Below are positions 49,001 through 57,601 of a DNA stretch of 64,000 nucleotides, piece after piece. The notes beneath the pieces are model-generated. The model did not search any database. It saw nothing but the letters and a program-made list of their open reading frames with translations, and had not been told where the DNA came from. The first letter of the stretch is position 1. Each line of letters opens with the position of its first letter. The position numbers and the translations under genes are program-made. The DNA lies in contig NC_085924.1 in assembly GCF_035222485.1 (NCBI RefSeq), positions 744,001 to 808,000 on the forward strand, in the 5' to 3' direction. The stretch comes from Podospora pseudoanserina. Taxonomy: Eukaryota > Ascomycota > Sordariomycetes > Sordariales > Podosporaceae.

Positions 49001-49729
49001 CTCTGCATCCTGGCTGCCGTGGCCGGATACTGAGTTATATACTCCAGTACCCCTGGGGAAGTCAGCGGTGCCGACGATGTGGGATGTTTCGGAAGCTGCT
49101 GACCTTTGAGGGAGATGATGGTGCTGGTCATGGTCGTCCTGCGCGCTGCCATGACCTGTCACCGTGTTATAGATACCTCCGCTGGAAGCCTTTGGGAGGT
49201 CGCCCCAGTATGGTGGGTCGGAGCGTTGCTCGTGGCTTCGACGCGGGGTTATGTCGGTGCTGTCAATCGTGTTGTGGTCACGGATGGCTGCTTCAGCCCC
49301 AGCGCCAACGGCAGCAGCACCAAGTGGCTTCTCATTGGCATTATTCCTTCGGATCGGGAACTCTTCATCACTGTTCTCTTTGGCCAACTGTCTTGGTTGT
49401 AACAATCCATCATCTGCTGGCTGGGAGGTCTGGTAGGGTCCAACATCGTCTCGGACGTAGGTGCCCCCACCAACTGCTTCTGATGGTCCAACCCAGCGGT
49501 CATTGTTGCCCTTGGCTGGTTGGATGGTCTCGGACTCGGTAAAGTTGACACCGGAATCGGTATGAGCGTGGCCGCGGGAATCGGTCGCCTTGGGGAGCTT
49601 GTTGAGCTCACGGTGGTGGTGACCTTGGTCTTGCTCTTCCGGGTACTGCCGGGGCTGCTGCACAGGTTCGTCGGCTGGAGTGGGTGGGATCGAGGAGGGG
49701 AAGGCCCCGGGAATGTGCTGCGCCGCCAT
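46076..49729 (-). CDS. Large repeat-rich disordered protein
   Basis: Single exon, 1217 residues from ATG 49729. Nearly all of it is low-complexity and polar. Visible repeats: two Y-N-(T/S)-V-(T/S)-GHGS units near the N-terminus; about six Y-N-x-L-x-SG-x-x-SG-(V/I) units in the C-terminal half, each preceded by a Gln-Glu-Pro-like segment; three PEVMP..YR.SV units near the C-terminus; and five short Ala/Gly-rich hydrophobic patches (such as AALGAGAAAYG). An Asn run follows the PEVMP units. The end carries a CEHCGRDNDISGYV segment with one CxxC that may bind metal. No enzyme domain, signal peptide or clear membrane span. Proteins of this kind in filamentous fungi are conserved but of unknown role; stress or septal functions would be speculation. 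Confidence 0.85.
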   Translation of the reverse strand: MAAQHIPGAFPSSIPPTPADEPVQQPRQYPEEQDQGHHHRELNKLPKATDSRGHAHTDSGVNFTESETIQPAKGNNDRWVGPSEAVGGGTYVRDDVGPYQTSQPADDGLLQPRQLAKENSDEEFPIRRNNANEKPLGAAAVGAGAEAAIRDHNTIDSTDITPRRSHEQRSDPPYWGDLPKASSGGIYNTVTGHGSAQDDHDQHHHLPQRSAASETSHIVGTADFPRGTGVYNSVSGHGSQDAESRRHSQAATTGDRNATAGGPGGTVLPAPLSEIPEGQQKQTFSETDRSNVPPSSLPHSVSRDNAFVAAPGSGPTDREISVSRQSPTQRAFPLSSSPKNARDDEATSTSNSRNAALAGTAALGAGAAAYGMADKNRNDKDAQNSHTETQARHLRSSSEDQGTRAAGGLLSRKPRDDRRNSSVDKHRSRSRSVQGEKKHKVLGIFTRHKDEERLQEDTSTHEPPAQQAERKPEPVLVGSTTGTTKTRNRLRKGSRSEPKDRRASSDSPTDTDNSNHNSTKAAAGAAAGAGAFGLLHHKKDKDGKVTEDQNTRQEKPSFSSHPNQPLASQAPASNTAQVRQPRSSGVGSAVGLDAVELAHKHDPAHPVPGTAVPVGLATHKHDDPSTPFEHPREPPSPPRDDPKGSRSWVPAAVVGAAASGAPLAMRQSRDSTTANTATNQHPDTNVVYNTLPSGVQSNSTNISPRGSAVHESINTSRPVANAPGDYNVFASSSRPLSSNHPSESNNTHTGSSTQEPAYNHLSSSTPSGVALGSARQSEPHGSRTGVITQEPGAYNHLASGTTSGVKSDQSTDNSNTARHSTEGQINQEPDNYNHLSSGNASGIAAAGAAAAGAAGVAAHKARGSTTETSRQGNLTQDSGQYKHLPSGTESGIKRDAGPTEGSRAHDLAASGSSRPSQNRTDSGPYNKLPSGTPSGVKIKPKDNSRRATEPTVQTHDQQSSGRNVSSPTGPTGVPFTQHHRSQPSNIDTRDSHLKDLPLPASSSSPTNAHPSSHHTVISPPVHAAPETGKATNPPPAAGESATLRYTSFPSTAKGMSPEVMPDTYRESVTKPHEQQGMSPEVMPEAYRESVSRPADHSMEMNPEVMPNAYRSSVPRDSNNNNNNNNNSDLKTRGMQPVQSEQYMTGQNKFVSPALAAATGAWAASSGTGNGNVGGVGTGNVNVPQGKVMHKCEHCGRDNDISGYVKEAVNRVTGVDRF
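46352..46379. repeat. GTT trinucleotide run encoding polyasparagine
   Basis: Nine tandem GTT units on the plus strand, read as AAC (Asn) codons on the minus strand inside the 1217-residue protein. The tract is pure, so length variation between strains is likely. Confidence 0.9.
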
Positions 49730-50392
49730 GTTCGTCAAGGGTCGAGAGGAGGTTGTCAATCAAATTTGCACGAGGTGGTCAACGTCGTCACAAGATGCAG
49801 TCCGTGAGCAAAGTCTGAGGGAAGAGTAAGGCATGTACCACAAGGTACAGATGTGGGAGAGAGACGAGTAGTAATTATGCAGTCTATTTGATGTGCGTAG
49901 GAGTCAATCTGGGCCGGGTTGGGCCGGGCAGAGCTACGTCAACGGGGTCTCTTGATGTGGAATTTCCTCGATTCCCTTCAGGCTTCATTGAGGGACCGTC
50001 GATCTTGACATCATCGGCTTGTGGAATCGTGGGGATTGACCAATGGCGTGTTGTAGAAAAAGCGGGCTCCCGCCCTGCCGGTCACGCCTTGACGCCTGGC
50101 TTGGCACGCTGCTCCAACTGTGGAAGCGGGTGCGTCACTGGCGCTGTGAAACAAAAGATATTACCCTGATTATCAAACCTTGGAAATGCTCTCGTGCGTC
50201 AGAGCTGAGAAGAGCCATCATCGATTGGACGCCCGCTGCCGGCGTAACCGCGTGAGTGGTCTGTTTGGATGTATCGAGATGGTTGATTTTAACTCCGTGA
50301 GATGGGCTTGGCACCTGGATATCAGGGGAACCCTAACCCTTTCACTTTACATGTAGGCGTTGACATCGACAACAATCAACAAACGTAACTGA
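49730..50392. other. Intergenic, promoter of the repeat-rich protein
   Basis: 663 bp. It holds the upstream region of the repeat-rich gene and the 3' flank of the next minus-strand gene. At 50329-50340 there is a telomere-like AACCCTAACCCT. Confidence 0.5.
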
Positions 50393-52727
50393 TTAAGATT
50401 CACATACTTTAGCATCAACAGTAAGCCATTCTGACAATCCCTCGTCGTCCGAACTATCATAATTGCTCAGTGCGAACAAGAAACTCCCGTGACCACCCGC
50501 CTCCGACATAATGCTCGCCAGCAACCGATCACGGCTCTCTGTCATTACCGCTGACTCAATGCCGTCTCCACCTACACCACTTGAACCTCCGACACAAAAG
50601 CTAGAACTACACTCAGAAATTGACATTGTTTCCCTGTAAATTCTTTCTCTGGTTCTCGAGGATCCAGGTTTCAGCCCGGCAACCTGGCGTGTGCTCTCTG
50701 TCCGCTTGCTGTCCTCCCGGCCCAGGACAATACGGATCTCCTTGACATTTTCCGGAGTATCAACATCCATAGGTGTATCCAGCTCCTTCGGCTCCGAGTC
50801 TCTGCTCTTCCCCGTCACCCCAGTCGTGCTCGACAACCTCGATCTCCTCCTCCCTCTCCTCCCTCGTAGCTTCGATCGGCAAAATGCCACTTCCGTACTC
50901 GTACACGTCGTATACCCTCTGGTTTGGCTCTCTCCGCATTCCTCTCCCTGTTTCTCCTCGTCTTCTTGCTCGTGCCGGCGATGGTAGATACGCTTCGGGT
51001 CCATGTAGTCAGGCGAGAACATAACTCTTCTGTAGGACGATGGCGAGTTAGACTGGTCATTGTTACTAGTGGGAACGGAAGAAAAAGGGTCTTCCTCTTC
51101 TGGTACTGGGCGAGGTGGTCTTTCCCTAGAGTTTGTTGGCGGCGGCTGTGCCACCTGCCTCGTGGGCTGAGCTTGGGGTGTAGGTTGCGGAGGTGGTGCT
51201 ACACCTGCTCCGATACCTACTCCGACTCCAACGGCGGTGCTGGAACCGGCGCTCACTGTCGGTGCACCGCCCGCTTCAAGGGAGGCTTGATACTCTTGAG
51301 GGGACTGGAGGCGCCGGATGAAGCCGTACTTTGCAATCTTTAGGCATGATCAGTATCCTCAGCTGAGGTACCATCACAATGTCCAACATGGTGTCTAGAA
51401 GAGAGAGAGGAGACGTACCTGATCCTCAGCTTCACTCTGCAAATCTCTTGTCTCGTACTTGGGCCAGACGATCTTGCTTGTGCAGCAAGAGACGCAAAAC
51501 TCGGTCCTGTCAGGGCAGAGCGGTTTCCCAGAGTCGTTCCGTGCTCTAATCTCAGGCGGCTGTGATGTCGATCGGAACATTCCCATGAAGCCCCAACCTA
51601 TCTCTCTCAAGCGGACTTCAACATCGAAATCAAAGTGAAGGTATCTTCTGAGTTCCCTAAGTCCATCCTCATTTCTCCAGCCCTTCTTGTTAACTTTCAA
51701 GATACTATCAATCAAAGCCGCGTCGACTTCCCGATTGACGGTGACCGGACAGGTCATGTTCTCGTAAATCTCTGGTGTCCACAAGTGTAATTGGGCTTCT
51801 GTCTGTCCTGACCAGTGGGCTGCTCGGTTGTAGGGCCATGTCCGAGAACTGCGGTGTCGGCACTCGCGATGCCTTCGACAGAAACAGCCGCTGACGTGGG
51901 AAGATGAGACGCGAAATGAGGACTCGGATGGCTCTGGAACTGGGCAGGCAAACGGGAGGCCGAGCAGCGAGGTTATAGTTGGCCGGTAGGAGTCGCGACA
52001 GTCGGATCGAGGCTGGGGGTAAGTTTCGTAGGTGAGGGACTTGCGCCAGCTCCGAAGCTTGCGCTCGTAGGTGACCTTGCTGGCATGCTGAGCATGGGCC
52101 GTGAAAGCTGGGAGGGGGTGTCCGACACCTGTGGCGGTGACTCCGGCTGTCAAGTCGGTTGATACGCCGCTTTCATTGCGCATGGCGATGTCCGAAACAA
52201 CATCATCGCCCTTGGGCAGAACGTCATGGCGCTCGCCGCTGCGGTAGAGATAGCGAACGTTGACCGAGTCGAAGATGCGGTTGTGCCGTTGGAGTCTAGT
52301 TGTGTCAGTAAATTTCGGTCAATCTGAATCTCAAAGCAGTGCCATACTCTCCGGTCGATCGATTGATGTTGAACTGCAGCTTGAAACTGACAATGATTCG
52401 ATAGACAGGTCTTGCGCTGGGATCTCCACAATTGTAGGTGCCAGATCGCTCAATCCGCATCACGGGTTCCAGCACGCTGACAGAGGCATAGACGCCCTTT
52501 CCCCCTTGGATATTCTCTTCGAGAGTGACTGGATGAATATGTGAAAGGAGAATGGGCGGCTGCTGAGGTGGCTGGGCTGGTCGAGAAGCGGGAGGAGGGC
52601 CACTGGCTGGCGGTTGTTCTGGGTCAGGGCAGGCATACTGGCGCTCTGGAGACCTCTTGCACGACCTGCGTCGCCGTCTCGATCTCTCGTTGCGACGGTA
52701 GCGATAAGACTCGTAGTTCTCGGACAT
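50393..52727 (-). CDS. Fungal protein of unknown function, 733 residues
   Basis: Exons 52727-52348, 52295-51419 and 51337-50393 join in phase. The N-terminus is very basic (YRYRRNERSRRRRRSCKRS), like a nuclear-localisation signal, then Pro-rich. About residues 60-300 look folded: HPVTLEENIQGGKGVYASVSV, VYRIIVSFKLQFNINRS and FDSVNVRYLYRSGERHD suggest a beta-rich domain. A Cys/His-containing patch (CFCRRHREC) and CVSCCTSKIVWPKYETR follow. The C-terminal 300 residues are disordered with Pro, Ser and acidic runs (PMDVDTPENV). No family recognised. A nuclear or chromatin-associated protein is a guess from the basic N-terminus only. It is a neighbour of another unknown, with no operon-like tie. Confidence 0.78.
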
Positions 52728-55072
52728 TCGAAATCAGATCACTGTTGGACGTGATGGCTGCATTCATGATGGAGAAATCAGAAGAGTATATGGGCGGTAA
52801 AGGCCGGTTAGGTAGGGGGTGGTTCATGGTTTTTATTCTCTATTTGGCAGCGACTGGACGATATCTGGTGGCCAAGGAACATGTCGACTGAGGGTTGAGA
52901 AAATCACCAGGCGAGAGTAGCCAAACTTTATGACAGACAGCGTGTGTTGTTTAATTTTAGCTAGCATCAAAAGTCAAAATTACCTGACTGGAGGTCGGTT
53001 CGTTTCCCGTATAGCCGCGGGTAATTTGCAGCCAAGACGTTGAAGAACCGGGCCCCGATGCCTCGTGAGTCGTGATGCACGCCATCGACGAACACCCAAG
53101 AGTCCATGACAGGCGCCAATGCTTGAGCAACCTAATTTTGACGACCGACCGTTGAAAAATAGCAGGTGCAGGGCTGGTAAGGCTAGTAGGGTCGGTGATA
53201 ATGCAGCCCTGTGATTCTTGGCAAATTCGGCGTCGCCTGACCCTTATACCCATGAGAGCTGGGCGATGTTTTAGGGCTGGTGTTGACGACGAGGAATGTT
53301 TCGTGCCGCCAGCATGAACAGCTATTCAACATTTGGCCGACATCATCACACCCTGCAGTTTCGGAACACCGGAAATCAAAGCAAAAAAAGATATCACATG
53401 AACGCATAATGGAAGTGAAAGGAAAAATTGAGACGAACTGCCATCCAGAGTGGCCGGCATACAGCTGTGTTGTGGCATTTGAACTTTGACATTAGCCACC
53501 TTGAAGTTGACTCGACGTTGATTCAACGTTGGATCTCCAGACTTCCCCAGATGTTGATTACCATATTCCCCATGTGTGATCAGATCTGGACTGGCCGGGT
53601 CCGGGGAAATCTTGGCCCATCCGTCAACCCCAGAGGGAAATAGCCGACCGTGCATTGCGCAACAACTCGCGCCGTCCATGGCCATCCAGGATAGGATGAG
53701 GCTCCAAATTCTGCATCTGATGCTGTCCCTGCCCTCTTCCAGGATTAGGCCTGCTTCTTTTGTTTTTGCCTGAATTGGATGAACCAAGAACGAGTCGAGC
53801 ACCAGCGCTCGGCTATCTCCGCGAAAGCCGAGTCATGGTCGGGGATACCAGCTCCACCACACACCCCCATGGTCATCCACAATATCACCGAATCGACACC
53901 GCTCTTGATCATCACCACAGCCGTCCAGCGACCTCAGCTGAGTTTTTCGCTGCATTTGGCCTCAAAAATATCTGATCTCGTGATGTTCAATGGGCTGACA
54001 GAAAGGACCAGACGCAATACAAATACAGGGAACGCGATGCTGAACAGGGCACGGTGGAATTATCAATGGCAGAATCTTCAACGAAGGTTGAACCCTTCCA
54101 ATGAAAATCAACCTGGGCTTTTTTGCAACGAACTCCCGAAGCAGGGTGGGCAGTGGGAACCCTGAGCTAGGCCAGAGCATGGAACAAAGTCGACATGTGA
54201 TCCCGGCATTCTCAACGGTCTCTCCCAGACCGGATAAACACCACAACGGCTCGCTGAAACCGCCGATATACGCATCCTATTACAGAGACACATTTGAAAT
54301 CGAACATCTGAACGACAACAAATTGAGTTCAAGGCATGTAGTAGGTAGAACCCTTACATCAGCAGTGCTATGAAGGCCTGGAGGTTTGGATGCCGGGATG
54401 AAATTCAACATCCTCGCCACTCCCGACATCTGGATCCGTGTCAGGCTGGATAGGCCCGAGAATATGGCCGCTTCAAGAGGAAGAAACAAAACCCACCCAC
54501 AAACGTCATCTCAATGTCTGATCCAGAGCGTTGGAGCTATCTCGGGCCTTCCGAGTTCGTCCGAACTTTGGCTTTTCTCTCCGCAAAAACCATCCCCGCG
54601 GCAAGGTCCAACCCCAGATATGCACAGGGGCAAGTGGAGAGGCTCAACTGCCTGGGACGAAGCCACAGGCCACGAGGACAGCAAAAAGACTTCACAGAAC
54701 ATGGGGTGTTGTGGAGGGATTCACCGGGGTAGTCGGGGTAGGGTCGGGGTCGAAGGTTCGTCGAAGCTCATGAGAGCAAAGGTATATTATCCCCTTCCCC
54801 AGGAGCCATCACCGCCAAGTGTTCCTCTTTCTCATATTCCTGTATCAGTCGACACAGAGGCTGAGACTCAGACATTCCCGCTGCCAAGGGTTCGGAATTA
54901 TTTGAAGTATTTATCACCTGCTTCATACCTCGTCTCAGTCCTCCCTTACCTCCCGTCTCGTTCTCATTGTCTCGCCCTATCACCGACGACAACAACCGAC
55001 CCTAAAACACCAACACTCACCCTCCTCCACCTGCCATCTCAACCCCAGCACAACCGCCTCAACTCAGTCAAC
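52728..55072. other. Intergenic, long upstream region of the sugar transporter
   Basis: 2.3 kb without a supportable gene; it holds the promoters of two divergent genes. The transporter frame stays open upstream to 54386 but with no transporter-like sequence, so I treat that as leader. The last ~150 bases before 55073 are strongly pyrimidine-rich, typical for a well-expressed fungal gene. Confidence 0.5.
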
Positions 55073-56748
55073 ATGCCCGGTGGCGCGGCTCCCCCCGTTG
55101 GGGCTGACACCCTCAGGGTGGAAGCCCCCGTTACCATGAAGGCGTACCTGATGTGCGTCTTCGCCGCCTTTGGTGGTATCTTCTTCGGTTACGACTCTGG
55201 TTACATCGCCGGTGTGATGGGCATGGACTTCTTCATCAAGACCATCGAAGGCCCCGGTGCTCTCGTCCTCCCCGCCTGGAAGAAATCTCTCATCACCTCT
55301 ATCTTGTCTGCTGGTACCTTCTTCGGTTCGCTCGCCGCTGGTGATCTGGCCGATTGGATTGGTCGCAAGTTCACTGTCATCTTGGGTTGCATGGTCTTTA
55401 TCGTCGGTGTGGTCCTCCAAACCGCCTCCGCCTCTCTCGGCTTGATCGTCGCTGGTAGACTCGTCGCCGGTTTCGGTGTGGGTTTCGTCTCGGCCATCAT
55501 CATTCTCTACATGAGCGAAATCGCCCCTCGCAAGGTTAGAGGCGCCATCGTTTCCGGATACCAGTTCTGCATCTGCATCGGTCTGCTTCTTGCCAGCTGC
55601 GTCAATTATGGCACCCAGGACCGCGATGACAGCGCCAGCTACCGTGTCCCTATCGGTCTTCAGATGGCTTGGGCTTTGATTCTCGCCGGCGGTTTGGCTC
55701 TCCTTCCCGAGTCGCCCAGATTCTTCGTTCGCAAGGGCCAGCTCGACAAGGCGCGTGTCACTCTCGCCAGACTGAGAGATCAGCCTCTTGATTCCGAGTA
55801 CATCCGTGATGAGCTTGCCGAGATCATTGCCAACCACGAGTACGAGACTAGCATTGCGCCCGTCGGCGGCTACTGGTCCGCCTGGATGGTCTGCTTCCAG
55901 GGCTCCATCTTCAACAGCAGCAGCAACCTCCGCCGCACTGTCCTCGGCACCTCCCTCCAGATGATGCAGCAGTGGACCGGCTGCAACTTTGTCTTTTACT
56001 TCGGCACCACCTTCTTCCAGCAGCTCGGCACAATCTCCAACCCCTTCCTCATTTCCCTCATCACCACCCTCGTCAACGTCTGCTCTACTCCCATTTCCTT
56101 CTGGAGCATGGAGAGAGTCGGCCGGAGACCTCTATTGATCTGGGGCGCCCTGGGCATGGTTATCTGCCAGTACATTGTCGCCATCATCGGCACCGTCAAG
56201 CCCGACGACGACAACTGCGTCAAGGCCATGATTGCCTTCATCTGCATCTACATCTTCTTCTTTGCCACCACCTGGGGCCCCGGCGCCTGGGTTGTCATTG
56301 GCGAGGTCTTCCCTCTGCCCATGCGCGCCAAGGGTGTGGCTCTTTCCACTGCTTCCAACTGGCTCTGTATGTGTTCCCCTCTTACCTCCCCATTACCATA
56401 CCCCATAGACACAGCGCTAACCAGACGCCAAAAATAGGGAACTGCATCATCGCCGTCATCACCCCCTACATGGTCGACTCGGACAAGGGTAACCTCGGCG
56501 CCAAGGTCTTCTGGATCTGGGGCAGCTTGTGCTGCTGCTGCTTCCTCTACGCCTTCCTCCTCGTGCCCGAGACCAAGGGTCTCACGCTCGAGCAGGTCGA
56601 CCAGATGCTCAACGAGACCACGCCCCGTACTTCTGCCCGCTGGGTCCCCCACAGCACCTATGCTGGCGGTGAGAAGGCCGAGAAGTCGGTGCAGCATCAC
56701 GAGGAGAAGGTTACTCCTTCTGGGAGCGATGGAGAGAGCCAGGTTTAA
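55073..56748 (+). CDS. MFS hexose/sugar transporter
   Basis: Exons 55073-56366 and 56438-56748 give 534 residues. Twelve membrane segments are expected, and the sugar-porter signatures are all present: GYDSGYIAGV in helix 1, GRK after helix 2 (LADWIGRKF), GRLVAGFGVG, YMSEIAPRKVRG, PESPRFFVRKG before the central loop, QQWTGCNFVFYFG in helix 7, ERVGRRPL and PETKGLTLEQVD at the end. This is a proton-coupled or facilitated plasma-membrane hexose/pentose porter of the high-affinity glucose-transporter type. The ATG chosen follows a pyrimidine-rich leader and gives the usual short N-terminus. The intron restores NWLWNCIIAVITPYM. Glucose versus xylose preference cannot be read. It sits 3 kb from the beta-xylosidase and 4 kb from the exo-arabinanase. 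Confidence 0.95.
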
Positions 56749-57195
56749 GTTGGCCAACTCGGGTGTTGGGAATCAAATCATATTTCGGTGTTTTTGGGTT
56801 TTACATACCATTTTTATTAGCTAGTTTGTTTCTTTTTGCGATACCATCATCATCGGGTACTATGGAGGCGGGAATTTGGATATCAAAAAGGCTATCTGGA
56901 GGGTGTAATACCATGAATAATTAGCGCATGACTTGAATGAGAATTTGTATCAAGAATAATCTCAATACTTTGTCTGCTCGCCTTGAGATGCTTGCACGTT
57001 CTATCTCGGGAGTCATTCCACAACATTGTTCCTCCACAGGAAAACCATCCTGGGTCTTTACTTACACCAGCGTCTCTGTGACTTGTGCAAAGCATACCAT
57101 CGAACAAAAAAAAGGAAAATGACATGACACCAAAACATTTCAAAAATGTCTGCAGTAAAGATACTGCAGAAAAAACACCAAAAAGAAAAGATGAG
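56749..57195. other. Intergenic, no gene seen
   Basis: 447 bp, the 3' flank of the transporter. The A-rich end (about 57178-57190) is T-rich on the minus strand and gives a Pol III terminator for tRNA-Phe. Confidence 0.5.
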
Positions 57196-57285
57196 TGCGG
57201 TTTATGTGGATCGAACACATGACCTTCAGATTGACTTCCTGAAGTTGACTTCAGTCTGACGCTCTCCCAACTGAGCTAAACCCGC
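57196..57285 (-). tRNA. tRNA-Phe (anticodon GAA), with intron
   Basis: Hand-folded on the minus strand. The 5' half, GCGGGTTTAGCTCAGTTGGG, is the classic eukaryotic tRNA-Phe start. The anticodon stem is TCAGA/TCTGA, the loop CT-GAA-G..A, and the T arm ATGTG-TTCGATC-CACAT. A 17-nt intron lies one base 3' of the anticodon. The discriminator base is A, and T-rich termination follows downstream. Confidence 0.93.
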
Positions 57286-57601
57286 TTGTGTCGTTGTGTT
57301 ACAGCGGAAGAATTGCGGCTGATATCAATGGGTTGTGGAGCTGGGCTTGGAGGGCTTACCCCTGAATAGGGGCTTGGCGGGAAGATGTTTTTTTGAGGGT
57401 TTATGCCTTTTGTGAGCAAGAAGTGTTGTTTTTTTTTTTTTTTTTTTAGATCTGAAGTCGGATTCTTTTGGCATCAAAGATGAGGATGGAATACAAGCGC
57501 AGTTTTGATACTTCTTTTCATTCACCCCTATTCAACCCTTATAAGCTGACTGCATCAATCCAGCATTTCATGGCAGTTCCAAAAGAAGTTTCCTAGAATT
57601 C
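57286..57601. other. Intergenic with poly(T) run
   Basis: 316 bp between the tRNA-Phe 5' end and the beta-xylosidase stop codon. It holds a T19 run and probable 3' untranslated sequence of the xylosidase gene. Confidence 0.5.
57429..57447. repeat. Poly(T) tract, 19 bases
   Basis: Uninterrupted T19 on the plus strand. It lies on the 5' side of the minus-strand tRNA-Phe, so it is not that gene's terminator. Confidence 0.85.

Noticed and set aside
54386-55072. In-frame upstream extension of the sugar transporter
   Set aside because: It adds 229 residues unlike any transporter N-terminus and crosses a pyrimidine-rich leader. ATG 55073 gives the expected start.
55064-55837. 257-codon acidic open frame on the minus strand
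   Set aside because: Antisense to the sugar transporter; it reflects the transporter codon pattern.
57429-57447. T19 run as Pol III terminator
   Set aside because: It lies upstream of tRNA-Phe, which is transcribed leftward. The fitting T-rich terminator is on the other side, near 57178-57190.
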